From Saccoglossus kowalevskii (taxonomy: Eukaryota; Hemichordata; Enteropneusta; Harrimaniidae), in NCBI RefSeq assembly GCF_000003605.2, contig NW_003135342.1, positions 209,906 to 245,729 of the forward strand: a stretch of DNA of 35,824 nucleotides, in the 5' to 3' direction. The translations under genes were made by a program, and so were the position numbers. Below are positions 1 to 9,602 of this stretch, piece after piece. The notes beneath the pieces were generated by a model. It had not been told where the DNA came from. It worked only from the letters and a program-made list of their open reading frames with translations, and did not search any database. Numbering within the stretch: position 1 is the first letter of the stretch; every line of letters begins with the position of its first letter.

Positions 1-546
1 AAATACCTTGGAATATGCAACATATCATGAGCGACATTATTGAGATAAATCCTTGGGATATGAAACAATGGTAAAATTCCGTAAAACAGAAAAACCATGC
101 TATTTCATTCCATTTGTTATGTCAATTTTCTTCGAACTGAGTAAGGTGACTAATTTTCCTCATCTTTGTAACCTATATATCAAATAGGTAAAGAATAAAG
201 AAAATATTTTTACTTTTTGTGTGGCGTTCAAACTTAACAAATACATAATTTTATATTCGAAAAGTAATTTGTGATGATAATAATATTTTAATAATATTTT
301 ATGTTGATTCTCGCCAAGTATTTGGTAGCAACATGTGCATAGATCCACCACTAATTCTAAACCAAGTGAGTCGTGATCGCAAATACACCAGCCAGTTTTA
401 AGTAGATCAATTCGTTCCCAAGACCTTGTACGTATGGCACGGATGAAGTTATTATTATTTAGGGCTGGTGCCCCCATCACCATCGTGGCCATATATCAAC
501 CGATCTCGGTGTTAAAAATAAAACAAAAGAAACACGCCCATTGCCG

Positions 547-800
547 TTATGCCTGCGTATAATTAGATGTTTCGTTTTTACGATCTTCAATACATTCTAG
601 TCTGCGTACCTGTGATGTATGTGTTGTGCTATATGCATGTGGAATGCCATTCAACCCAGCTGTTTCACATGAAGGCCGCAGCCTGCCGTAGCATTGCGTT
701 AAACCACCAGCCCATGTAGATATCGACTCTTTTTCGCCTGAGCAAGTCGATCGATAGAAATAAAACGGTGCAGTAACTTCTGACAAGCCTGTGTTTCTTT
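547..800 (-). CDS. Possible Cys-containing exon, unrecognised
   Basis: On the complement, an AG at a possible acceptor (AAGAAACACAG) is followed by an open frame reading SEVTAPFYFYRSTCSGEKES, then AGGLTQCYGRLRPSCETAG and further, with a donor-like CAG/GTACGC after HTSQ. Composition looks more coding-like than its surroundings. However, the acceptor lacks a pyrimidine tract and the phases (1 in, 0 out) give no check. No family is recognised, and it may be part of a repeat. Confidence 0.15.
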
Positions 801-1062
801 TTATACTAAAACGTGAGAGTTAATCCTTACTGTGTCCGTCGTTGACTGCCTGGGGGCTTGTCCAGTTTTTTCATTGTGTATAGGTTGATTTGCATATTGC
901 GGCATGTCATCTGCTTTCAGGCATTAGTACTGTTGCTTCCATTGTCAGGTTTACTTTCTGTTTTGAGGAGTGGGTAATTTTTTTTGGTGTTCACACAACT
1001 GGTCTTGTTTCATTGTCCTATTTAGGTCCATTATCGTATTTTTTTAATGAAAAATGAATTTT

Positions 1063-1089
1063 ATCAATCAATCAATCAATCAATCAATA
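1063..1089. repeat. ATCA tetranucleotide microsatellite
   Basis: About 6.5 uninterrupted copies of ATCA/CAAT lie in a non-coding stretch. Confidence 0.95.
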
Positions 1090-1397
1090 ATACAGACGAG
1101 CCAAAATGTCATTATTATTATTTATCACCAGTGTGTCCTATAACATGACTAAGTCAAAATGGACCCCCCCCCCTCTCTCTCTCCCCCAAAAGTCAAATTG
1201 AGTTAATAGCTTGACTGCTGGGAAGCTCAGATTTTAAGAAAATATATTGTATATGACTATATACGTAAACTCGAAGCACAAACAAAAAATATTGTGTCCC
1301 CTGATTCCCTTAAGTATTTACTTATTTTGTTTATAAAATGTGAATTTAATTTCACCAAATTCTAAATGCGATAACAATAGTAGGGTGTTTTTCAAGA

Positions 1398-1609
1398 TAC
1401 TGTAAAAGGATTAATTATTCACTGGGTTTTAATTTTGTTTATTTCGCTGTCTGGAAAATGCGCTGAAATTAAAACCCAGTGAATATGTAAAATTTAGCAT
1501 AGAAAACATTATATAAATGACAAAACCGTGAATTTAAAACCCACTGAATATGTCTGAAATGGTAAATCAGCAAAATTTAAACTCAGTAAAAATTAGTCAT
1601 TTTACAGTA
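1398..1609. mobile_element. TACTGTA-ended miniature element (i)
   Basis: This 212-bp element starts TACTGTAAAA and ends with its inverse, TTTTACAGTA. The imperfect inverted ends extend to about 40 bases (both then read GAnTAATT, ACTG, GTTT). Inside, the word ACCCAGTGAAT or its variant occurs on both strands. It has no coding capacity, so it is a non-autonomous inverted-repeat element; the superfamily is not determined. Confidence 0.65.
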
Positions 1610-1642
1610 TCGACGTATGATTCCCTGTTGCCAGCTATGAAG

Positions 1643-1809
1643 TTAAATCGGGAGGGTCATCACCTGCGCACACGCGGGAATTGAGTCTCAAGCGATGATA
1701 ACAACACACGCTAAAAATGCAAAGGCTCATGGGTAGACGTTTGTTTGTAAACAATGACACACTATGGCCATCAGACGCATGCGCAGGTAATGACCCCCCC
1801 CCCCCTTAA
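1643..1809 (-). mobile_element. TTAA-bounded miniature transposon, family 2, copy 1
   Basis: This 167-bp element is bounded by TTAA on both sides. Its sequence matches, in reverse orientation, the copy at 31782-31944 along most of its length (shared CGGGAATTGAGTC, AAGGCTCATGGGTAGACG). One end has degraded into a run of 12 C (1794-1805). TTAA bounds are characteristic of piggyBac-type insertion; no transposase is encoded. Confidence 0.75.
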
Positions 1810-3856
1810 CTTATGTTTAAACTATACTGTAATAGCCCCACCCCCACCCCCACCCCCACCCACACCTTCCGGTCAAAATAAAGAAGACAAAAAACAATAT
1901 TTACACCTGCAATTTTTGTTATATAGTGTATACATGTAGTATATAAAAGTTGACCCTTTGAAATCCGAATTCACTTTTGCCACCTTACACAAAATAAACC
2001 TGTTTTTAAAACCATTTTGTTTAAACACTGTGACAATGGGAAATTGTATGTACTTCCATTTTCTTCAAAATTAACAAAACAGAAATACTTAAATACTTTT
2101 AAACATTTGAAAAATCAACGGAATTGTTTTACCACCTGTGTGTTTAGCGCAATGCCAGTTCATTTCGTTCACCACAAATTGATTGACTGTGTTTTAACAT
2201 ACAAAGTAGTAACATGACTTTTCTAATGTTTTAAATCAACAACTACACCCCCCCAGCCAACCCCACCCATTGTAGTATAGTAATAACAACAATTCTGCAT
2301 TGTCTGTGAATATAAACTACATAATATATTCCATTAATTAATGAAATTAGATTGAATTACATGTATGTATCTGCATTCCATGGGATTAAATCAAGGTTCC
2401 CGATCAAACCAAGGACCAGCATTAGTGGCATACCCCTGGTACGGATAAAGCCTGCAGCAGCTTGCAATTCAGTCATGGAGTACAGACAGACTTCAAGGCC
2501 CCTTTTGCACCTGCTGCAAACAAAAGCTACAGTGAAAACCAACGAGTCATGCTGTGATTCAATTTTCAGAATGGTCGAGCATAATTCTGCAAAATTAGTG
2601 TCGAAAAATGTTGATGCAATATAAAAACTTCATTCAGGCTGAATTTTTAGTTTATTTTTACAAATAGAAATGACATGTTTTAACGATAAGCGGCAAATTT
2701 GTAACATGATGTTACCAAGCAACAGGCTGTGTCAAAGTAAAACTGAATGATGTTAACAATATTCGTTTTCATGGAAATGAACAAAACTTTTTATTTTCTC
2801 CCAAAATTTTAATTACTTGTCTCATTTCTGCTGAAACATATATCTTGAAAAAGGGCAATCTAATAATGTACTTTCTTATGGTTTTGACACAATTGGACCA
2901 CTTGTCTCCATATCGCTCTCGTGCCGCATTAAATAGTTTCCACTGTAACAATAACATCCATCGTTGTCAAGTTTCAACCTGAAATAGTATTGGAAATATT
3001 ATCACATTGTTGCAGGTGTATTGCGTGATAGTTACAAAGCCACCTGGTGCCGAACTCACCAGAACGTTTTAACTCAAATTCAATACGTATTGCCAGATCG
3101 AAACTCGAAACTCAATCTGCCCCAGACTTCTAGTGGGGCTTGTTAAAACGACAACTGGAAACTCAATCTTTTCACTGATATAAGCTGAATCATGAAGCTT
3201 AAGTTTCGTCTTATTCAAAGTTGGCATTTTAGTTTTCAAGTGTGCTGAAGCACTAAGACACTCGTGAAGTGTTTGGGGTAAAACAAGTTGAGGGTGCATT
3301 GAAACCAAGCAGGTGTGTGGCCGACTCCATTTTGGTAATTCAGAGTTTTATTCACAACCAATCTCATTGTTTGTTTCATTCTATAACAACACAGTTTCAT
3401 CAAATTCATGAAAATAATGATTAAAAATGTAATTTTTGTTGAAACTGATGTTATATCAAATTACAGAGCTAAAAACATGTGCACGATTTAGATAAACGCT
3501 GCAATAAAGCAGTTAACAAAACAAAAACATAGTAAATGGGCGCGATACATTAGTTGGTTAGGGCAAATATGGGAGTGATCCTGACAGTGTTTGTCACTGT
3601 TCTCTGTCGTCGCAAAAAAAAAATCCTAAAATGTTTATCGTTTTTTCTCAAATTTCCCATTTTCTCTTTCAATAAATCAATTTTTTACTAAAATATAAGT
3701 TTGGTTCAAATTGAAATTTGCACCCAATTGATGATGAAGCATTCATTTGTAAGTGATATGTTTCCTCAAGGGCATCTTTATTTTGTCTGAATACAGTTCT
3801 AATTAGCAGGGTGAAACAGACACCAAACCAAAACCTACAGTACATGCCTCACTGGC
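1810..3856. other. No gene recognised
   Basis: AT-rich sequence with several open frames of 60-90 codons (for example 2352-2624) that show no recognisable domain or convincing splice context. Part of 2380-2540 is richer in GC and might be an old repeat. Confidence 0.5.
1835..1866. repeat. CCCCCA tandem tract
   Basis: Four to five copies of a CCCCCA hexamer, C-rich on the + strand, lie next to the C-run end of the adjacent transposon. Confidence 0.85.
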
Positions 3857-4331
3857 TTAAGGTGGAATGCAACACAAAAAAGTGTTCTTTATTTTTACAA
3901 ATTTGATATACCACGTATAAATATAGTGAAAATAGCATGCATTTTCTGTTTTAGGGCATTTTACCATTGTTTCCTGTGTCAAGGATTTATCTCAAAATTT
4001 TGCTCAGTGACATATGGTGAAAAAATGATATATCGTGTCTTACAAGGTACTTTTTGATGTCTCGAATTTTTAAAAAATTTACAATTTCTTTGATGGATTT
4101 TCAAGGAGGAAACATGTTTTCAATCGAAACCACTGCTAAAATGGCATGTTATTTGTATTTTACCATTTTTCTCAAAAATCAGATTAACAGTGAATCAAGA
4201 AAGTTCACATACTGTTGACTAAAATTGAAACGAATAATTTTAGACATAATTTGTCAAAAAATATTGCTACTGCTACCGTATATGCGCTAAAATATACTGG
4301 CAAGTAAAAAAAAAAAAAAGTTCTACCTTAA
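3857..4331. mobile_element. 475-bp TTAA-bounded non-autonomous element
   Basis: It begins TTAAGGTGGAA and ends TTCTACCTTAA, an inverted repeat including the TTAA. The interior is AT-rich and non-coding and ends in a long A run. A second copy of the end (TTCTACCTTT) follows immediately. This fits a short transposon with TTAA targets; no transposase is seen. Confidence 0.55.
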
Positions 4332-6363
4332 AAAAAATTCTACCTTTAAAAACTAAAATGTTGTGTATTGTGTGGTACAGCTACAATTTTTTAATGAATG
4401 AGAAAAAGGTTTCATTTTGGCATTGTTATAGTGATGGAAGTTCTTCCTAAACATTAATTCCCAGCTTTATTTTAGCTAAATAAAGTCACTCTTGTTGATA
4501 ATGTCAAAAATAATTTACAATCACCTATATATACTGCAAATCAAAATGGCTGCTATGCAGATTTAGGTTACAATTTTGTAATGGTTTTTGGAGAGCAATA
4601 AAATGGCTATATATTTTTTACTGCAACGTGACTAATTTGTTGTGAAATGGAAGAACAAAAGCCTATACTCGTACTAACCACGTTGTACGAAAAAACAGAT
4701 AAAATTATATGGTGCTAGAAATATTTCACAGATCATCAAAGCTATCTATACCTGTGTTTCCATGGTAACAAAAAATTTTGCAGCCATTTTGAATTGTTAA
4801 AATTAGAATACTTTCAAGCAAATAAGAAATTAGCGATACCTTCTTCTTCTTATATTTTGTTTTGTTCCTGATTTTAAGTCATGATGTGTCTTTACACTTA
4901 CTAAATATTTGAGTTGATTTCAGTGTTCTCATGCTACCTGATAGAACACAATTGGTATCGAACATTGTGTTCTATTTGATACTATATTTTCATCTACTCT
5001 ATGATGCCAAAGCAGAGGATCCTTCGAAATTGAACACTAGCTAGAAAAAAATTAAAAGATTTATGGATATAAATTTGCCAAAAAAAAAGTAACTTTCATG
5101 CGTTGCATTTTATGTTGCCTGCTTGAATTCAAATGGGGCGGTTGTGCATACACGTGAGAAACCATCACGGTTGGTGTAGGTTTCGATTTTGTGCCATTCC
5201 CAGATCAGCTCCGTTGATTACTTTCAATACTGCCTTTTGTTTATTGACCGAAAAAAAAGTTTTAAACCATCTCTCTTCAAGCCCCTATAAGCACCAAGTA
5301 ACAAATTCTTGCAATACCCATTGGACCGATGCCAAATCTACGGAGACAGGCACGTCTTAAGTTGGAAGGTGATTTTACTCACTTTATCGAAAAACAAAAA
5401 ATGTGAAATGGAACTTTGTTCGTCAACAGCAATAACAAACAAACAAAAAGTCATGAAATAGCACATCCCCTCAAGGGATAGAACTTTTCTCAACGCTCAT
5501 TGAAGTGAGATATTAGTGCCTAATTGCGACACTAAAAGTTAGTTATTTGTAATCCCTTTAGATGGACATCGACACAAAAGAAGAACCGCTTAATTTTTAA
5601 CTGTTTTCATTGCGTGTAATGAAGAGGAACAAAACAGTGAATATGAAAGAAGTTTGAGTTGATTCCTTCTTGTTTTGTGAAAAACATGAGAAAGTGATTT
5701 GGACGTTGGGTGTAGGGTGACTCTGTTAGAAATGTTGAAAAAGTTGTCACAAATTTGTTCTTTGAAGTTAGATAGCGATTTTAATATAGAGATGTCCGTC
5801 GTCATGCGGGAGGGAAGGACACATCTGGCTTCTGTGATTTGTACGATTAGCACTGTAAATCAGAAGAACGAACAGTTACATTCAGTGTACCAGAACGTAC
5901 AAATATAATGAACTGACAATTGGTAGCAGTGGTCAAAAAAGTTCGGTCAGTGACCATCTGTCTCATATTGAGTCGGTGAGTCTACACCACTGTGTGTGAG
6001 TTCTAACTGACATGACGTTGAACTTAAGCTTATCTATAAGCCTACCTTTTACAGGCCATTAGTCAGGTGGCTCTCAAGACAGAAGGACAATCTACTCTCA
6101 CGATTTAGTATCCTTCAAGTTTATCCCCTTGCGTTGTTTTTGTTGTATTCAGAGACAATGTTCGTTTCAGTTGCGGGGACATTGTTGTAAATGAAGCCAT
6201 TATCAATGTTACTTTAATGGCTAGGAGTGATTTACACTCATGGTATCAACTGCTACTAGTGTGTACTGTGTAATTAAAAAAGGTAATCTGGCTCTTCTCC
6301 GTTTGCTAAGCATACCTGCACCTGTTAAAACTGTTTGTGGCATTGCTGGCTTGTCTTGCTGGG
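4332..6363. other. No gene recognised
   Basis: AT-rich, with a short CTT tract near 4841. Open frames at 5133-5360 and 5590-5908 (both strands) have no recognisable features. Confidence 0.5.
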
Positions 6364-6549
6364 TACTGTAGAATACTTTATTTTAGCTGGAATTAATTTT
6401 TGCTGAAAAGACTTTTTGTGTGTTTTGTATGGAATTTATTTTCACTGATTTTAGACGAGTTGAATGTGAACTATGGGAAAAAAGGTATATTCACTGGATT
6501 TTATTTTCACTGAATTATTCCTTCAGCGAAAAGAAAGTATTCTACAGTA
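6364..6549. mobile_element. TACTGTA-ended miniature element (ii)
   Basis: This 186-bp element has near-perfect inverted ends: TACTGTAGAATACTTT at the left and AAAGTATTCTACAGTA at the right, followed by TTTTnGCTG on both. The interior repeats words such as TTTCACTG and is non-coding. Confidence 0.8.
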
Positions 6550-6639
6550 TATGAATGAGACAAAAAAGGGTTGTATTAAAGTTGCAACAAGCAACATGGT
6601 GATGTCACTTGAACTACAGATCACAAATTTTAAACTTGC

Positions 6640-6785
6640 ATGAGTTTTTTTCCATAATTTTTCAAAAGTTTTTTCAGAAATTTCGATCAAGACTTGTACC
6701 TACTAGGAAGTTATGTTCATTTGGTCCAAAATTATCAACAAAAAAATAGAAAAATAGATAAAAACAGGTGAAATATTGCAATTTT
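6640..6785 (-). repeat. Diverged copy of the CCCTTTGA-type element interior
   Basis: On this strand the stretch around ATTTGGTCCAAAAT, with the following AAAAACAGG and the preceding CATAATTTTT, matches the reverse complement of the interior of the element at 13293-13521. Clear ends are not visible, so this is a decayed relative. Confidence 0.55.
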
Positions 6786-7211
6786 TGACAATTCTTATAC
6801 ATTTTCCTGTAATTTCTTTAATTTTGAATTAAATATATAATAATTACCAGTTGCCAAAAAGTCTTTATTACAATTTTCAGAAAAAAAGTCTAGAAAACAT
6901 TGCGATTTATTTTTAGGAAGTTTAGTTTGGCCTTGGTGTCTGGAAGGTTTGTGCAAAAAACTTGGTAGGAGCTAAAGGTCATTGCACAGTGAATAATTGA
7001 ATCTCACAAGTGGGATGGATAAAATCATATACAAGTAAAATATTAAAACCTGCTACCAGAATTAATCACTTTAGATATGCACTGAGGTCATAATTAATAA
7101 TAAGTCATTTATTATGCATGCAAAGTATATCAGCCGTTGCTATGTAACCAGGTATCATGGTCACTTAGCGGCCGTACTGTGCTGGTATAAATTATTAGAG
7201 ATTCAAGGATA

Positions 7212-7376
7212 TACTGTAAATCTTCTATTAAAATGATACAATGCAACAGAGGGGATGCGGCTTCTATTAGAGCATCTACACATATGAGAAATGGTGATTT
7301 TTTGGATCTCAATTGTTCCAAACGAATGGGTGTGGCTTCTATTAGGAATGCGGTTTCTAATACAGATTTTACGGTA
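7212..7376. mobile_element. TACTGTA-ended miniature element (iii)
   Basis: The left end is TACTGTAAATCT and the right end AGATTTTACGGTA, 165 bp apart. Inside, GGCTTCTATTAG and variants occur several times. The long minus-strand open frame across it (7130-7525) results from this repeated, stop-poor composition. Confidence 0.6.
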
Positions 7377-7970
7377 ATACCATTTTCCCTATTAGTAGCG
7401 CATGCACTATTGTAAACACCAGGGGTCTGGATAGTGATACAGTACCGGTAGTTAGCGTGTGTGATTCTCACAGCTAACTGACTTAGTTTAAATTCAAGTA
7501 TTTTTTTTTTTATTTTCAAGCACACTATATTGTAGGTTTGGGAGTTTCATTTGCATGTGTATTTGCAATTAACAGATTATCTGCTAAAAGCCTTCGAAAT
7601 GGCGTCAGGAGGCAATGTGTTAATACTAATTACGATAAAAATATGACATGGGAGACAAGTGACTTCAAAGTCTGGAAATGCTAATGTTACTACCTAGCAC
7701 AAAAACATTTAAAAAACAAATGGTCATATTTAAAGTCGTATTTTAATGATTAATTATAAAATAAATGCATTTTATTGATGTATGTGCGATGCATTATTCT
7801 AAATTCAAATGCTGTACTTCACAGCGTTATTGAACCGTAACAACTATCCAATATCACAAGCATTGTTATAATTACTATAAACTACAGTATTAAAATTTGG
7901 GTTACTAGAAATTTTGTGAAAGTCGTTGCTGTGCAATTTTCACTAAATTTTGTAATTCATGTACCGTACT

Positions 7971-8046
7971 TTCCTGAGTATAAGTCCAGGGGCCTGAACA
8001 TGTAAAATCGGAAAAATTAGGGGGGGGCTTATACTCGAGGACCACC
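7971..8046. repeat. Inverted GAGTATAAGTCC / GGGCTTATACTC repeat
   Basis: GAGTATAAGTCC near 7976 and GGGCTTATACTC near 8026 face each other across a G-rich centre. They may be ends of a very short or decayed inverted-repeat transposon. Confidence 0.5.
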
Positions 8047-8317
8047 TCATAATACATAAAAATCTTAAAAGTTTGTCTCTCCTGAAATTATACTTCACTC
8101 TGTAATCTACTGTATAACTCTGCTCTTGGAACTTTGATGTGAAATTTACAATGGTATGAATATATAAAAATTGTGTGTAATATGCAATGGTTTTCTCGGC
8201 TTTTCAAGTGTTCCTTAGTATTATGAAATCCAAACATTTTGAAACACTCAATTGGGAGCTAAAACGATCAGGAGCAGTTCAGATGTGCTAAGTCTGTGCT
8301 TTTTTCACAAATCACTT

Positions 8318-8542
8318 TACTGTAAAACATGCCTTTGTAGCGAGCATTTTAGTTTAGCTAATTTAGCTAATCTGTAATTTCGCTAATCTGTAATTTCGCT
8401 AATTCAAGATGTCACTAATTTAAAATATTCTTACTATGTGATTGTTAGATTGGCACTTTAGCTAAATTAAGATTCAGTTAATTCATGCATGGAGTTAGAT
8501 TCGCTAAAATGGCATGCAGCTATTTAAACATGTTTTGCAGTA
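8318..8542. mobile_element. TACTGTA-ended miniature element (iv)
   Basis: This 225-bp element runs from TACTGTAAAACATG to CATGTTTTGCAGTA. The interior repeats TAGCTAATTT and ATTTCGCTAAT. It lies about 165 bases before the acceptor of gene A's last exon, so it is probably inside the preceding intron. Confidence 0.65.
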
Positions 8543-8707
8543 TATTCATCAGACTTATAAATATGTTGAGTATTAACCCATAAACCCCCAATAAATCATC
8601 GAATCAAGAATGATCTTTGCAGCTTGTAATCTATATCATATTATGCCATGCAGAACTAGTTTAATCTATAAAATAATTAAATATTTCTTGTTTTATTCAA
8701 TCAACAG

Positions 8708-9120
8708 AACCACCATCACATGTTGAAATCATCGACCGTGGTCATAACGAACAGGTGGGAGTCAACTCGATGGGAGAGATTCTGCTTGAGTGTTGTGTCT
8801 ACGACAGTAAGCCAGCATCGCCGATTGCGTGGTACATAGACAATCAGAAAATCCATAGAAGTATTAGGAACACTGTGGTAAAAAGCGAAAATGGCACGTG
8901 GACGACACATAGTTTTTTAACGTACGTTCCATCGCTTGAGGACAATGATAGTATTATTCGTTGCATTTACGAATCAAATACTCCAGAGGACCGTTACACA
9001 GATCAAGTACAGATCTCGTTAGTTTCGAGGCTTGTCAGCGCAGGACAACAAAAAGTTTTTTCAAGCCCAGTTACAATTATTTTTTCAACGCTTTTTCTTT
9101 TTCTTTTAAAGCATTTATAG
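8708..9120 (+). CDS. Gene A, terminal exon: C2-type Ig domain with GPI-anchor-like tail (5' part missing)
   Basis: The exon follows a 3' splice site (TTTTATTCAATCAACAG, AG at 8706-8707). It opens with two bases of a split codon (phase 1, usual for Ig-domain exons), then 136 codons to TAG at 9118-9120. Counting from 8710, the Ig core is Cys28 or Cys29 (LLECC), Trp41 (PIAWYIDN) and Cys85 (EDNDSIIRC). The 56-57 residue Cys-Cys spacing and the SKPASPIAWY stretch resemble C2/CD80-like or nectin/nephrin-type domains. An N-glycosylation sequon (NGT) is at residue 61. The C-terminus has small residues (SAG, ~110-112), a short spacer, then hydrophobic VTIIFSTLFLFLL, a typical GPI-attachment layout; a very short transmembrane end is the alternative. 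An AATAAA lies at 9223-9228. I found no signal-peptide or upstream Ig exon in 1-8700, so the gene is partial. An extracellular recognition or adhesion role is inferred from domain type only. Confidence 0.75.
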
Positions 9121-9222
9121 TGCAGCCAGATTTGATAATTTATGCAAATTTTTATCGATATATTACAGATTTTACTTTTATAGTCTACATTACATCATTT
9201 AGAATTTTAGATTTGTGCAACC

Positions 9223-9228
9223 AATAAA
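9223..9228 (+). promoter_or_regulatory. Polyadenylation signal of gene A
   Basis: A canonical AATAAA lies 103 bases after the gene A stop codon, which suits a short 3' untranslated region. No cleavage site can be proven from sequence alone. Confidence 0.55.
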
Positions 9229-9360
9229 AGGTCAAAGGTCAACATCGTGGTATTTTCAGGGATTCAATTTTCTTTAAAAAAAGATAATTAATAATTCATT
9301 TTTTAGACGAAATTTTAATTGAAATATACCAGGATGAATAGCCTTTTAAGGTCTCGTAAG

Positions 9361-9602
9361 ACAGATTATGTATGCAAATGAGATCACATGATCATACATA
9401 TTTAATTGGCTTGAATTTACAGGATATGTATGCAAATGAATCGCATGATAATTCAGTACATCTCATTGGCTTAGCTTTACAGGTCTTGTATGCAAATGAG
9501 ATCATGTGTTTCATATTGTGTATCTCATTGGCTTAGCTATACAGGTTGTGTATGCAAATGAGATCATGTGATTCATCTTGCACATCTCATTGGTTGAGAT
9601 TT
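9361..9602. repeat. Four ~60-bp tandem units with octamer and inverted CCAAT
   Basis: Units run 9361-9418, 9419-9478, 9479-9540 and 9541-9602 (58, 60, 62, 62 bp). Each starts ACAG, carries an exact ATGCAAAT octamer (9372, 9430, 9490, 9552) and 33-37 bases later an ATTGG (9405, 9465, 9527, 9589). The two words are better conserved than the sequence between them. It lies about 130 bases after gene A's polyadenylation signal. Confidence 0.85.

Noticed and set aside
7130-7525. 131-codon minus-strand ORF, one of the longest in the window
   Set aside because: Its centre is the repeated GGCTTCTATTAG content of a TACTGTA-ended element, which lacks stops by composition; no domain is recognised.
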